The notes under the pieces were generated by a model. That model did not search any database and was not told the DNA's origin. It saw nothing but the letters and a program-made list of their open reading frames with translations. This document shows, one piece after another, positions 14,631 to 24,837 of a DNA stretch of 38,664 nt. Every line of letters begins with the position of its first letter. The first letter of the stretch is position 1. The stretch is taken from contig JAJRVV010000210.1 of the NCBI GenBank assembly GCA_024277135.1, positions 1 through 38,664 of the forward strand, read 5' to 3'. The DNA is from Chloroflexota bacterium (lineage in GTDB: Bacteria; Chloroflexota; Anaerolineae; Promineifilales; Promineifilaceae). Position numbers and translations under genes: made by a program.

Positions 14631-15614
14631 ATGCTTTTTGTAGATAACCAAAACATCACTGACCCGCGCCGCAATCTGGCCCTGGAAGAATTTTTGCTGC
14701 GGCAGGCGGCGACGGCCGAACCGATTTTGCTGTTTTACATCAATCAGCCGGCCGTCATCATTGGCCGGAACCAGAACACGCTGGAGGAGATTGACCCTGA
14801 TTATGTCAAAGAGAATGGCGTCCATGTAGTGCGGCGGCTGTCCGGCGGCGGGGCGGTGTATCACGATCTGGGCAATCTCAACTTCAGCTTCATCACCCAG
14901 GGCAAGGGGGATTTACACGATTTTGCCAAATTCACGGCGCCGGTCATCCGTGTATTGCGTGAGCTGGGCGTCCCGGCGGAATTGCGGGGCAAGAGCGATA
15001 TTTTTGCCAATGGCAAGAAAGTATCGGGGAATGCCCAATACGCCTCCGGCAACCGCATGTTCAGCCACGGCACGATCTTGTTTGACGCCAACATCGAGCA
15101 TATGCTGCTGGCATTGAATCCGCAACATCTACGGATTGAATCGAAGGCGGTGCAGTCGGTGCGTAGTTTTGTGGCCAACATCCGCGAACTGCTGCCGGAA
15201 CTGATGGACATTCACCAATTGCGGCAGGCGATTCTGCGCGGGGTGTTTGGTACGGATGATCCGCCGCTGTACAAATTGTCGGATGCTGATTGGCGGCGGG
15301 TGGCGCGACTGGTGGCGCAGCGGTATGACGCCTGGGAATGGAACTACGGCCGTTCGCCCCATTTCAATGTGCGCAAAAGCGAACAAACCCCTGCTGGCGT
15401 GGTTGATGTTCGCATTGACGTGGACAAGGGGTTGGTTCAAGGCATCAAGTTTTACGGCAGCTTTACCGGGACGCGGGATGTGGCTGAACTGGAGCGGCGG
15501 TTGGCCGGGATGCGGTATGATCGGGATGCGTTGACGGCCGTCCTCTCCGAAACAGATGTGACTTTGTACTTTGAGGGCTTGACGTCCGCAGAACTGATTG
15601 AGTTGCTTTATTGA
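14631..15614 (+). CDS. lplA: Lipoate-protein ligase A
   Basis: 327 aa from ATG 14631, behind GGAGA; an upstream in-frame start at 14550 is not needed. It attaches lipoate through lipoyl-AMP to the lysine of E2 and GcvH lipoyl domains. Motifs: NLALEEFLL at the start, INQPAVIIGRNQN, the RRLSGGGAVYHDLGNLNFSF loop, and GKKVSGNAQ with the catalytic Lys. A C-terminal accessory domain from about 250 onward (HFNVRKSEQTPAGVVDVRID) is the small domain found in LplA rather than LipB or LipM. No lipoyl-dependent complex is in the window. The gene ends 43 bp before a terminator and is upstream of alaS. Confidence 0.9.
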   Translation: MLFVDNQNITDPRRNLALEEFLLRQAATAEPILLFYINQPAVIIGRNQNTLEEIDPDYVKENGVHVVRRLSGGGAVYHDLGNLNFSFITQGKGDLHDFAKFTAPVIRVLRELGVPAELRGKSDIFANGKKVSGNAQYASGNRMFSHGTILFDANIEHMLLALNPQHLRIESKAVQSVRSFVANIRELLPELMDIHQLRQAILRGVFGTDDPPLYKLSDADWRRVARLVAQRYDAWEWNYGRSPHFNVRKSEQTPAGVVDVRIDVDKGLVQGIKFYGSFTGTRDVAELERRLAGMRYDRDALTAVLSETDVTLYFEGLTSAELIELLY

Positions 15615-15656
15615 CGGCCGTCCATCCCCAACCGACATCTAACATCCATCACTCAC

Positions 15657-15680
15657 AAAAACTACCATCTGGCAGTTTTT
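15657..15680 (+). terminator. Rho-independent terminator after lplA
   Basis: AAAAACTACCA and TGGCAGTTTTT pair around a two-base loop, with one mismatch, and end in a T run. It separates lplA from alaS. Confidence 0.65.
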
Positions 15681-15729
15681 CATTTCACCGGTAAAATTTG
15701 GGGAACAAAATGCCGATGACGGAGTAAAT

Positions 15730-18423
<2,694 letters not shown>

Positions 18424-18424
18424 T

Positions 18425-18454
18425 CGTAGGGCAATTTTGCAAAATTACCCTACG
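18425..18454. terminator. Hairpin downstream of alaS
   Basis: CGTAGGGCAATTTT and AAAATTACCCTACG form a 14-bp stem with one mismatch and a 2-base loop. It has no distinct T tract outside the stem, so it could be a bidirectional terminator or another dispersed palindrome. Confidence 0.5.
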
Positions 18455-18461
18455 TGACAGC

Positions 18462-18490
18462 TTGACTTCTGTTACCACGCGCGGTAACGT
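18462..18490 (+). promoter_or_regulatory. Possible autoregulated promoter of the DUF4160/HTH operon
   Basis: TTGACT (18462-18467), a 17-bp spacer and TAACGT (18485-18490) make a moderate promoter. The palindrome GTTACC-ACGCGC-GGTAAC (18471-18488) fills the spacer, where an antitoxin-type repressor would bind. The ATG follows only 6 bp after the -10 element. Confidence 0.4.
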
Positions 18491-18496
18491 TTTGGT

Positions 18497-18831
18497 ATGG
18501 GCAAAATAAGACGCGGAAATTATATTTTCGTCACCTGGATTGGCGATCATCCTAGGGCGATTGCATACTCAATAAAAATCGTTTTATTTGCAACGAATTT
18601 TCACGAATTAACACGAATCATCTTCAAAATTCGCGCAAATTCGTGTTAATTCGTTGCAAAAAGGGAGTATGCAATCGCCCTGGCGATCATCCGCCGCGAC
18701 ATGTCCATGTTTACAGAAATGGCAAACTGGTTGTGAAATGGGACCTGGGTAACCGTATCGCCATGAAAGGAAAGGCAGACAGCAAAATCCTGCAACTAAT
18801 TGCCGAACTGGAGCGAGAGGGACGATTATGA
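18497..18831 (+). pseudogene. DUF4160 gene interrupted by a miniature inverted-repeat element
   Basis: The 5' part, ATG 18497 to 18552, reads MGKIRRGNYIFVTWIGDH. The 3' part from 18682 reads GDHPPRHVHVYRNGKLVV and ends EREGRL at 18831. Removing 18553-18680 and one copy of the 12-bp repeat TGGCGATCATCC joins the two in frame into a 64-aa protein with the HPPxHVHVY signature of DUF4160. DUF4160 genes commonly sit next to DUF2442 or HTH partners in toxin-antitoxin-like pairs, as here: the last codon overlaps the next ATG by 4 bp (ATGA). After insertion a GTG at 18643 inside the element is in frame with the 3' part and would give a 62-aa product with a new N-terminus (MLIRCKKGVCNRP), so the locus may still make a chimeric protein. 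Confidence 0.8.
18553..18680. mobile_element. 128-bp MITE-like element with 12-bp target duplication
   Basis: Terminal inverted repeats GGGCGATTGCATACTC (18555-18570) and GAGTATGCAATCGCCC (18665-18680) are perfect. A second nested inverted repeat lies inside (TTTGCAACGAATT at 18587-18599 with AATTCGTTGCAAA at 18648-18660, plus ACGAATTAACACGAAT with its complement). The flanks TGGCGATCATCC (18541-18552 and 18681-18692) are identical and look like the target-site duplication. There is no coding capacity. It is AT-richer than its surroundings. Confidence 0.8.
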
Positions 18832-19310
18832 AAATCAAGGAAGTCACGCCAAATAACCGCAAAAAGGCTTTTGAGATTCAGGCTGACGGCGGAAACTACT
18901 TGTTTCCGTATGCAAAATTGGATGTGCAGCCATCGCCAAACAATCGAATCAAAAAAGTCTACATTGATGCAGAATTGGGAAATGAGGCGTTCACCTATGA
19001 ATTAGAATCGGGAGACGAGGGGACAGTGCATATTGATCATGTTCTGGAATACAACCGCGATCCGCGATACTTACGGGATATGCTGCTGTATAAACTGACG
19101 CTTGTTGCTCAGGAGCGCGTGCAAGAGAGTGGCTTGAGTAAGCGGGAACTTATTCGCCGGTTGGGAACATCCCCCGCTCAGTTTTATCGCCTGCTCGACC
19201 AAACAAACAGCAGCAAATCCATTGATCAATTGATGTCATTGCTTGAAATTCTTGACTGCGAGGTTGATTTTGTGGTGAAAAAGAAACCATCTCTGGCTCA
19301 TGCCGTCTAG
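18828..19310 (+). CDS. HTH-containing partner of DUF4160 (antitoxin-like)
   Basis: 160 aa; ATG 18828 overlaps the stop of the DUF4160 frame (ATGA), so the two are translationally coupled. The N-terminal 85 residues (FEIQADGGNYLFPYAKLDVQP, then VYIDAELGNEAFTYELESGD) form a beta-rich domain that I do not name with certainty. The C-terminal part, from about 95, has an Xre-like helix-turn-helix: SGLSKRELIRRLGTSPAQFYRLLDQ. A DNA-binding autoregulator acting on the palindrome at 18471-18488 is the natural reading (inference). Base composition is lower in GC than neighbouring genes and it has no ACGGCCGT octamer, consistent with acquisition. Confidence 0.7.
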   Translation: MKIKEVTPNNRKKAFEIQADGGNYLFPYAKLDVQPSPNNRIKKVYIDAELGNEAFTYELESGDEGTVHIDHVLEYNRDPRYLRDMLLYKLTLVAQERVQESGLSKRELIRRLGTSPAQFYRLLDQTNSSKSIDQLMSLLEILDCEVDFVVKKKPSLAHAV

Positions 19311-19361
19311 CAACTCGTCGAAAAAGTGGCGATGGTAACACGGAATTATTGGCGTAGTAGA

Positions 19362-19424
19362 TAAAACGTAAAACGAAAGACGGAAAGTAGAAAACCTGAC
19401 CATTTCGTTTTGCGTTTTACGTTT
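19362..19424. repeat. Heptanucleotide array with inverted halves
   Basis: TAAAACG, TAAAACG, AAAGACG, GAAAGTA, GAAAACC, then TTCGTTT, TGCGTTT, TACGTTT. The second half is roughly the reverse complement of the first, so the array can fold into a long A/T-rich hairpin. Confidence 0.7.
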
Positions 19425-19437
19425 TTTGGAGATGGCA

Positions 19438-19944
19438 ATGCTCTTACTCATCCCGTTCACGCGCATTGAATTTAAAACCTACCTGAAAGCGGACGAAGCC
19501 CGGCAACGGCTGGATGCTGAAGTAGATCCGCGCTCCATTTTCACCAGCGTTTGGCGGCGGGATCATCGCTTTTTTGTGGGGAAGGTGGCGGAGGACGGCC
19601 GTTTCAACATCAATCGGGTCATCCGCTACCGCAACTCCTTCTTGCCCTACATCTACGGCCAAATCGTGGACGACCTGGGCGCCACCCGCATCAACATGCG
19701 CCTCCATCCCCATCCCGTCGTGATGGTGCTCATGCCCATTTTCCTCGGTGTTTTTCTGTTCGTCTCCGTGGGCGCGGCCGTCATGTCCGGCGACCTGACG
19801 CAAAACATATGGGCGGTATTGGCCTTTCTTGGCTTCATGACCCTGTTTTATGCCGTCGTCGTCGGCTTCTTTAACTTTGAGGTGAACAAAGCAAAGCAGA
19901 AGTTGGAGGAGATTTTTCAAGTCGAACGAGATTTTTTGGCGTAA
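19438..19944 (+). CDS. Membrane protein of unknown function, two TM segments
   Basis: 168 aa from ATG 19438, with GGAG 6 bp upstream; an ATG at 19432 and a TTG at 19426 are alternatives. An N-terminal cytosolic domain (about 90 residues, TRIEFKTYLKADEARQRLD) precedes two hydrophobic segments, about 99-118 and 127-147. The C-terminus, after FFNFEVNKAKQKLEEIF, is probably cytosolic. I do not recognise the family. It lies between the HTH gene and the baseplate-J-like gene, and both its edges are 7-bp repeat arrays. Confidence 0.6.
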   Translation: MLLLIPFTRIEFKTYLKADEARQRLDAEVDPRSIFTSVWRRDHRFFVGKVAEDGRFNINRVIRYRNSFLPYIYGQIVDDLGATRINMRLHPHPVVMVLMPIFLGVFLFVSVGAAVMSGDLTQNIWAVLAFLGFMTLFYAVVVGFFNFEVNKAKQKLEEIFQVERDFLA

Positions 19945-19967
19945 AATGAAAGCAGCGCGCCAAACCA

Positions 19968-19991
19968 TTTCGTTTTTCGTTTCCTGTTTTT
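19968..19991. repeat. Short heptanucleotide-phase array
   Basis: TTTCGTT, TTTCGTT, TCCTGTT units just before the start of the next gene; weak, but in the same 7-bp phase as the others. Confidence 0.4.
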
Positions 19992-19997
19992 GAACCC

Positions 19998-21545
19998 ATG
20001 CAAACCATCTTTCTCGACCAAGACGACGACATCATTTCGGTGTGCGACCGGCTGGATTGGACGGCCGCCTCCCGTGTCCTGTTTGTGCTGCCTCAGCGAA
20101 CGGCCGTCTTTAAAAATGGGTTGGATTTGGCGCGTTTGCGCCGGTATGCCGACCGGCAGCGAGTGGAAGTGGGGCTGGTGACGGGGGAAAAAACGCTTTT
20201 GCGTCAGGCTCGCTCATTGGGACTGCCCGCCTTCGCCACTCTGGAAGAAGCGGAAAGCAGCCGCCGCGGCTGGTGGCGCCGCCGCCGCCGCCGGGAATGG
20301 GTCGGTTTGCCCGCTGTCGGCGGTTTGCAAGGGGACAGACCATCCGCCCGGCAGGACGGCCGTTCTGTCGGCGACAGCTCTGTCGCCGACATCCTGCGCC
20401 TGCCCCAACTCTCCTGGCGGCAGTGGGTGATCCGCTACGCCGCCATCTTGCTTTTCTTCATCGCGCTGGCCTTGTTTTTTATCGGCTTTGCCTTCACCCT
20501 GCCCCGCGCCACCATCACCCTGCACCCGGAAACGCAGCCGGTGACGGCCAGCCTGCCCGTGTTGGCCGATCCCACGCTGGCCGACGTGAGTTTGCGCGAT
20601 ATGGCCGTGCCCGCCCGCCGGCTCACCGTCACCCAATCGTGGAAAACGCAAATTGACGCCACCGGCGTCATCGTTTTGCCGCACACCCCGGCCACCGGCC
20701 AGGTCGTCTTCACCAACCTCACCGAGGAGCCGGTGGACATCCCGGCCGGACTCATCTTGCGCGCCGGCGACCTCGCCTTTGAAACCATCGCCGCCGCCGA
20801 TTTGGTGGGGGTGGTGGACAGCACCACCGCCGTGGGCGTGGTGGCGTTGGAACCGGGGCCGGATGGCAATGTCCCGGCCGACGCCATCACCCAGATTGAG
20901 GACGCGGAATTAGCCGAATTGGTCGAGGCGCGCAACCCGGCGGCGTTGACCGGCGGCGCCGTGCGCCAAATCCCGGCGGTGGCGGCGGCCGACATGGAAC
21001 GGCTGCGGGCGCAGGCGCGCCAATTTTTACAGGCGGTGGCGTTGGCGGAGATGGAAACCCAACTGTTGCAGCCGGAATTCTTGGCGCGGGAATCGTTGCG
21101 GGTGACGGCCGTACAGGAGGAAACATTTTCTCACGCGGTGGGGGAGGAGACGGCCGTCCTCTCCTTGCAGATGAGGGCCGAATTGCAGGCGACGGCCGTC
21201 AATCCCTCGTTGGCGGGCGTGTTGGCGGCGCAACCGCTGGCGGCGGCAGTTCCGGCCGGGTTCCAACTGCTGCCCGGCAGCATCCAACTGGCGGCGGGCG
21301 AGGCGCTGGCCGCCGATGACGCCGGCCGGGTGACGGTGACTATTTTGGCTGAAGGCATGGCGGCGGCGGATTTGAACCTGACTGACCCGACGGCCGTCAT
21401 TGCCGGGCAGCCGGTGGAGACAGCCATGGCTTACCTGTACCAGCAGCTTCCTTTAGCGGCGATCCCTCAAATCGAAATCTGGCCGCTCTGGTTCCAACGC
21501 CTGCCTTACCGCTCCGGCCGTATCCAGGTCATAACCGCCAACTAA
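19998..21545 (+). CDS. Baseplate-J/gp47-like single-pass membrane protein
   Basis: 515 aa; ATG 19998. The N-terminal 90 residues (FLDQDDDIISVCDRLDWTAASRVLFVLP) form an alpha/beta cytosolic domain. A very basic stretch (WWRRRRRREW, about 90-100) and a linker follow. One TM segment lies at about 147-172. The external part has repeated beta segments, and GQVVFTNLTEEPVDIPAGLILRAGDLAFET matches the baseplate-J core pattern of phage and contractile-injection proteins. No other tail or injection gene is nearby, so this is more likely a cell-surface protein that reuses the domain. It holds six ACGGCCGT octamers. It lies upstream of ruvX but is separated by a repeat array. Confidence 0.55.
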   Translation: MQTIFLDQDDDIISVCDRLDWTAASRVLFVLPQRTAVFKNGLDLARLRRYADRQRVEVGLVTGEKTLLRQARSLGLPAFATLEEAESSRRGWWRRRRRREWVGLPAVGGLQGDRPSARQDGRSVGDSSVADILRLPQLSWRQWVIRYAAILLFFIALALFFIGFAFTLPRATITLHPETQPVTASLPVLADPTLADVSLRDMAVPARRLTVTQSWKTQIDATGVIVLPHTPATGQVVFTNLTEEPVDIPAGLILRAGDLAFETIAAADLVGVVDSTTAVGVVALEPGPDGNVPADAITQIEDAELAELVEARNPAALTGGAVRQIPAVAAADMERLRAQARQFLQAVALAEMETQLLQPEFLARESLRVTAVQEETFSHAVGEETAVLSLQMRAELQATAVNPSLAGVLAAQPLAAAVPAGFQLLPGSIQLAAGEALAADDAGRVTVTILAEGMAAADLNLTDPTAVIAGQPVETAMAYLYQQLPLAAIPQIEIWPLWFQRLPYRSGRIQVITAN

Positions 21546-21568
21546 CTCCAGTGAGCGACTTCCCCATC

Positions 21569-21610
21569 GTTAACTGTTATTTGTTCTTTGTTAATTGTTA
21601 CTTGTTCATT
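21569..21610. repeat. Heptanucleotide tandem array
   Basis: Six units: GTTAACT, GTTATTT, GTTCTTT, GTTAATT, GTTACTT, GTTCATT; each starts with GTT and is exactly 7 bp long. Confidence 0.8.
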
Positions 21611-21669
21611 CCCATACCGTAGGCAAATCGCGTGGGCAGTTTCGGCATCCCCCGGTTAAAATAAGACAG

Positions 21670-22095
21670 ATGAAATTGAAAGGCAAAGTCATGGCCCTGG
21701 ATTTGGGTGAAAAGCGCATCGGCGTCGCCGTCAGCGACGAACTGCGGCTGGTGGCCCGATCCTACGGCGTCCTCAAGCGCAAATCCCGCCGGGAAGATTT
21801 TGTCCGTTACCAGACCATCATCACCGAACAAAAAATCAGTTTGCTGGTGATGGGGCTGCCCATCCCCCTGGGCGGCGGCGAAAGCCAGAAGACGGCCTGG
21901 GTGCGAAACTACACGGAAGAACTGCGCCAGCATCTCTCCATCCCCATCGAGTATTGGGACGAAAGTTTGACGACGGTGCAGGCGGAGGAAAGTATGCGCC
22001 AACGCGGGATTCGCGGCAGAAAGGCGCGAGATCGAGTGGATGCGGTGGCGGCGGCGTTTATTTTGCAAAGTTTTTTGGATGAAACTGTTCAGTAA
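21670..22095 (+). CDS. ruvX: RuvX/YqgF-family Holliday junction resolvase-like nuclease
   Basis: 141 aa from ATG 21670. RNase-H-like fold: ALDLGEKRIGVAVSD holds the first acidic residue, VMGLPIPLGGGES is the middle motif, EYWDESLTTVQAEESM holds the DE pair, and the C-terminal RDRVDAVAAAFILQSFL holds the last Asp. The family takes part in Holliday junction processing or 16S rRNA 5'-end maturation. The usual neighbour mltG follows directly, as in many Gram-positive and Chloroflexota genomes. The stop codon lies inside a 7-bp tandem array. Confidence 0.92.
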   Translation: MKLKGKVMALDLGEKRIGVAVSDELRLVARSYGVLKRKSRREDFVRYQTIITEQKISLLVMGLPIPLGGGESQKTAWVRNYTEELRQHLSIPIEYWDESLTTVQAEESMRQRGIRGRKARDRVDAVAAAFILQSFLDETVQ

Positions 22096-22175
22096 GCAGT
22101 ATTCAGTAGGCAGTATTCAGTAAGCAGTATTCAGTTTATGGGCTACTCAACACTGAACACTGAACACTGAACACA
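22089..22175. repeat. Heptanucleotide tandem array (two sub-arrays)
   Basis: TCAGTAA, GCAGTAT, TCAGTAG, GCAGTAT, TCAGTAA, GCAGTAT, TCAGTTT, then ACTGAAC x3. The first sub-array alternates TCAGTA and GCAGTA units. It covers the ruvX stop and runs to 10 bp before the mltG start. Confidence 0.85.
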
Positions 22176-22184
22176 ATATTGTCT

Positions 22185-23330
22185 ATGGTGAAACGGGTTA
22201 TCATTTTAATGGTTCGGAGTTTGTTGCTGCTGGCGCTGGCGGCGGGATTGGCGGCGGCCGTCTTCGTCCTTTGGATGCAGTGGCGCGGGCTGGGCGGCAG
22301 CGACAGCCTCAATCCCGTCGAGCGCGTTTATCTGGACACCTACCTGTCTGGCAAGGCAGAGGCGCTCAACCAACCGGCTGGCAGCGGCGTCAACCCGGTC
22401 AATTTCACCGTCGCCCCTGGCCAGACGGCCGATCAAATCGCGCAAAACCTGGCTAACAATGGATTGGTGGATGACACTGAACTGTTCCTGAATTACGCTC
22501 GCTATCACGGGCTGGATGCCCAGTTGGAAGCGGGCGAATTTGGCCTGTCGCCGCGCATGACCATCCCCGAAATCGCCACGACTCTGACCAACGCCATTCC
22601 CCGCGAAGTGGAAGTGCGCTTTTTAGAGGGATGGCGGCTGGAGGAAATGGCGGCTTCGTTGGCGGTGACGCAGCCGGCGCAGGCACACGCCGACACTTTT
22701 CTGGCGATTGCGCAGCGGCGGGCGGCGTTTGATGTCAGCCAGTATGATTTTCTGGTGTCACTGCCGCCGGACGCCACGTTGGAAGGCTTTCTTTTTCCGG
22801 ATACCTATCGCCTGCCGCTGGACGCCGATGCGGCGTATCTGGTGGATGTGATGCTGCGTAATTTTGGCGAACGGGTGACGCCAACGATGCGGCAGGCGTT
22901 TGGGGCGAATGGGCTGACTTTGCGTCAGGCGGTGACGCTGGCTTCGATTGTGGAACGGGAGGCGGTGAATGCGGCGGAACGGCCGTCCATCGCCAGCGTC
23001 TTCTACAATCGGTTGGCGTTGGGAATGCGGTTGGAAGCCGATCCTACGGTGCAGTACGCCATCGGCCAACTGGCGGGCAGCGACGAATGGTGGCCGTCGC
23101 CGCTGATGTTGGCTGACCTGGAATTTAACTCTCCCTACAATACTTACGTCTACGCCGGTCTGCCGCCCGGCCCCATCGCCAATCCGGGGTTGGCCTCGCT
23201 GACGGCCGTGGCCGAACCGGCGCAGACAGATTTTATTTTCTTTGTGGCGGATTGTACCAGCGGGGACGGCCGTCACAATTTCAGCGTCACCTATGAGGAA
23301 CATCTGGCCTATGTGCAGCAATGCCGGTGA
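22185..23330 (+). CDS. mltG: Endolytic murein transglycosylase MltG
   Basis: 381 aa from ATG 22185; a TTG two codons upstream is possible. An N-terminal TM segment (about 8-31) anchors it in the membrane with the catalytic domain outside. A LysM-like subdomain (APGQTADQIAQNLANNGLV) precedes the YceG core. EGFLFPDTYRL, then ASIVEREAVNAAERPSIASVFYNRL with the catalytic Glu of the IVERE motif, then LEADPTVQYAIG and SPYNTYVYAGLPPGPIANPG are all intact. It cuts nascent glycan strands and so sets their length. It is paired with ruvX upstream. Confidence 0.94.
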   Translation: MVKRVIILMVRSLLLLALAAGLAAAVFVLWMQWRGLGGSDSLNPVERVYLDTYLSGKAEALNQPAGSGVNPVNFTVAPGQTADQIAQNLANNGLVDDTELFLNYARYHGLDAQLEAGEFGLSPRMTIPEIATTLTNAIPREVEVRFLEGWRLEEMAASLAVTQPAQAHADTFLAIAQRRAAFDVSQYDFLVSLPPDATLEGFLFPDTYRLPLDADAAYLVDVMLRNFGERVTPTMRQAFGANGLTLRQAVTLASIVEREAVNAAERPSIASVFYNRLALGMRLEADPTVQYAIGQLAGSDEWWPSPLMLADLEFNSPYNTYVYAGLPPGPIANPGLASLTAVAEPAQTDFIFFVADCTSGDGRHNFSVTYEEHLAYVQQCR

Positions 23331-23416
23331 GCAGGTTTTAATCGGCGAATAAATTCGCGGCCACATCTGCAAAACCTGCCCTCGCAGGTTAGGTTCCAGC
23401 CGTGTTGTTAAAGTAA
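23331..23416. other. Intergenic hairpins after mltG
   Basis: GCGAAT-AA-ATTCGC (23345-23358) and AACCTGC-CCTC-GCAGGTT (23373-23390). The outer GCAGGTTTT at 23333 can also pair with AAAACCTGC. Probably a terminator or dispersed repeat; no gene. Confidence 0.5.
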
Positions 23417-23983
23417 ATGAAACGCACCCTTTTGATTTTCGCCCTCATTATTTTGTTGACTGCTTGCTCGCGCACGCCACCTGTGGTCAAAATCGGGTTG
23501 GCGGCCCCATTTGAGGGGCGGTATCGGGAGGTGGGGTATGACGTGATTTACAGCGCCCGGCTGGCGGTGCGGGAGATCAACCAGGCGGGCGGCATCGGCG
23601 GCTATCGAGTGGCGCTGGTAGCGCTGGACGATGGCGGCGACCCGGAATTGGCGCAAGATGTGGCCCGGTCGCTGGTGGTGGACCCGGCGGTGGTGGCGGT
23701 GGTGGGACATTGGCGGCCGGAGACGACGGCCGCAGCCGCGTCCATCTACGCCGAGGCCGGATTGCTCTTTATCCCTGGCGGCGATCCTTATGATCCCAAA
23801 TTGCTGTCTACCGATTTCGTCGCCCGGTATGAGGCGGTGACGCCGTTTGACGAGACGCCGGGCATGTTGGCCGTGCCTGCGTATGCGGCATTTATGACGC
23901 TTTGGCAGGAAATGAGAGAGTTAACGGACGCAGGCCAACCCATCAACCGGCAAACGATGGCAAGGATGAAGGATGAAGGATGA
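23417..23983 (+). CDS. Shortened periplasmic-binding-protein-like lipoprotein
   Basis: 188 aa; ATG 23417. A lipoprotein signal ends LLTAC at residue 17. VKIGLAAPFEGRYREVGYDVIYSARLAVREINQAGGI and VVGHWRPETTAAAASIYAEAG are the first lobe of a type I (LivJ-like) branched-chain amino acid binding protein. Family members have about 350-400 residues. Here the sequence passes from IPGGDPYDPK straight to FVARYEAVTPFDETPG, which normally lies near the C-terminal end, so most of the second lobe is absent. It cannot form a normal two-lobed clamp: either a remnant or a reduced protein with a new role. The last residues (RMKDEG) come from a 7-bp array, and the stop overlaps the next ATG (ATGA). Confidence 0.7.
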   Translation: MKRTLLIFALIILLTACSRTPPVVKIGLAAPFEGRYREVGYDVIYSARLAVREINQAGGIGGYRVALVALDDGGDPELAQDVARSLVVDPAVVAVVGHWRPETTAAAASIYAEAGLLFIPGGDPYDPKLLSTDFVARYEAVTPFDETPGMLAVPAYAAFMTLWQEMRELTDAGQPINRQTMARMKDEG

Positions 23984-23989
23984 AGGATG
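23962..23989. repeat. Heptanucleotide tandem array, AAGGATG x4
   Basis: Four identical AAGGATG units. They supply the C-terminal codons of one gene, the overlapping ATGA, and possible ribosome sites (AGGA) for the next. Confidence 0.8.
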
Positions 23990-23994
23990 AAGTT

Positions 23995-24837
23995 ATGAAA
24001 CGAATTTTGGGCGGCATCATTTTGTTGGTTGGCATAGTGGGCGTGGCGTTGAGCGGGATGGGATATGTGTACGGCCGTCGCGCCATTGACGCTGCCGGTA
24101 CACAGGCGGATGCTGGCTTGCGTTTTGCCTCTGAAAACCTGGACGCGGTGGTTGACACGCTGGTGTTGGCTAACAACACGGCGCTGGAAATAAATGAGGC
24201 GTTTGACACGGTGGAAGCGGCCGTGGTGGATTCCAGCCAGGCCATCAGCCAGATGATCCCGATGATGGATCAGGTGACGGCCGTCATCAGCCAGGATGTG
24301 CCGCAGAGCCTGGAAGCGGTGCAGGCCACCATCCCCGATCTGGCGCAGGTGGCAAAGGTGATGGATGATACCCTGACCACGCTCAGCCGGTTCCGTATTG
24401 ACGAGACAATCCCTATTATCAACTATCGCATTCAATATGATCTGGGCATTAATTACAACCCGGTTCAGCCTTTTGATATTTCGGTGCAGCAGATGGGGAA
24501 TAGTATGGAAGGGCTGCCCCAGCAGTTGCGGGACATGGAGGGATATACGGCCGTCACCCAGGACAATTTGCAAACCATCGGCGACGATCTGCTGGCAATA
24601 TCCCAGGATTTGGATGACGTGAACGACCAATTTAGCCAACTGCCGCCCCAAATACAGGAGTATATTCGCCTGGTGAATGATGTAAACGACAAGACCCGGC
24701 AAATGCGGGCGGCGATTGATGAAAAGTTGGCGACGGTGAAGCAGATTTTAACCATCGCCATGCTCTGGCTGGGGCTGACGCAAATCGCCCCGCTTTACCT
24801 GGGCTGGGAACTGCTCACGAGGAAAATTGACAATTAA
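23995..24837 (+). CDS. Membrane protein with long extracytoplasmic coiled coil
   Basis: 280 aa from ATG 23995; an ATG at 23980 inside the repeat would add five residues. TM segment 1 is about residues 5-27 (LGGIILLVGIVGVALSGMGY) and TM segment 2 about 252-271. Between them lie about 220 mostly helical residues rich in Asp, Gln and hydrophobic heptads (VVDSSQAISQMIPMMDQVTAVIS; DDVNDQFSQLPPQIQEYIRLVNDVND), like the methyl-accepting or spacer regions of membrane scaffolds. I recognise no family. It sits between the binding-protein-like lipoprotein and the lytic transglycosylase and overlaps the latter's start, so they probably share one transcript. Confidence 0.6.
   Translation: MKRILGGIILLVGIVGVALSGMGYVYGRRAIDAAGTQADAGLRFASENLDAVVDTLVLANNTALEINEAFDTVEAAVVDSSQAISQMIPMMDQVTAVISQDVPQSLEAVQATIPDLAQVAKVMDDTLTTLSRFRIDETIPIINYRIQYDLGINYNPVQPFDISVQQMGNSMEGLPQQLRDMEGYTAVTQDNLQTIGDDLLAISQDLDDVNDQFSQLPPQIQEYIRLVNDVNDKTRQMRAAIDEKLATVKQILTIAMLWLGLTQIAPLYLGWELLTRKIDN

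Noticed and set aside
19998-21545. Prophage or contractile injection system suggested by the baseplate-J-like gene
   Set aside because: No other tail, sheath or capsid gene lies nearby and the protein has a membrane anchor.
22089-22175. Tandem repeats considered as a CRISPR array
   Set aside because: Units are 7 bp without spacers; no cas genes are present.
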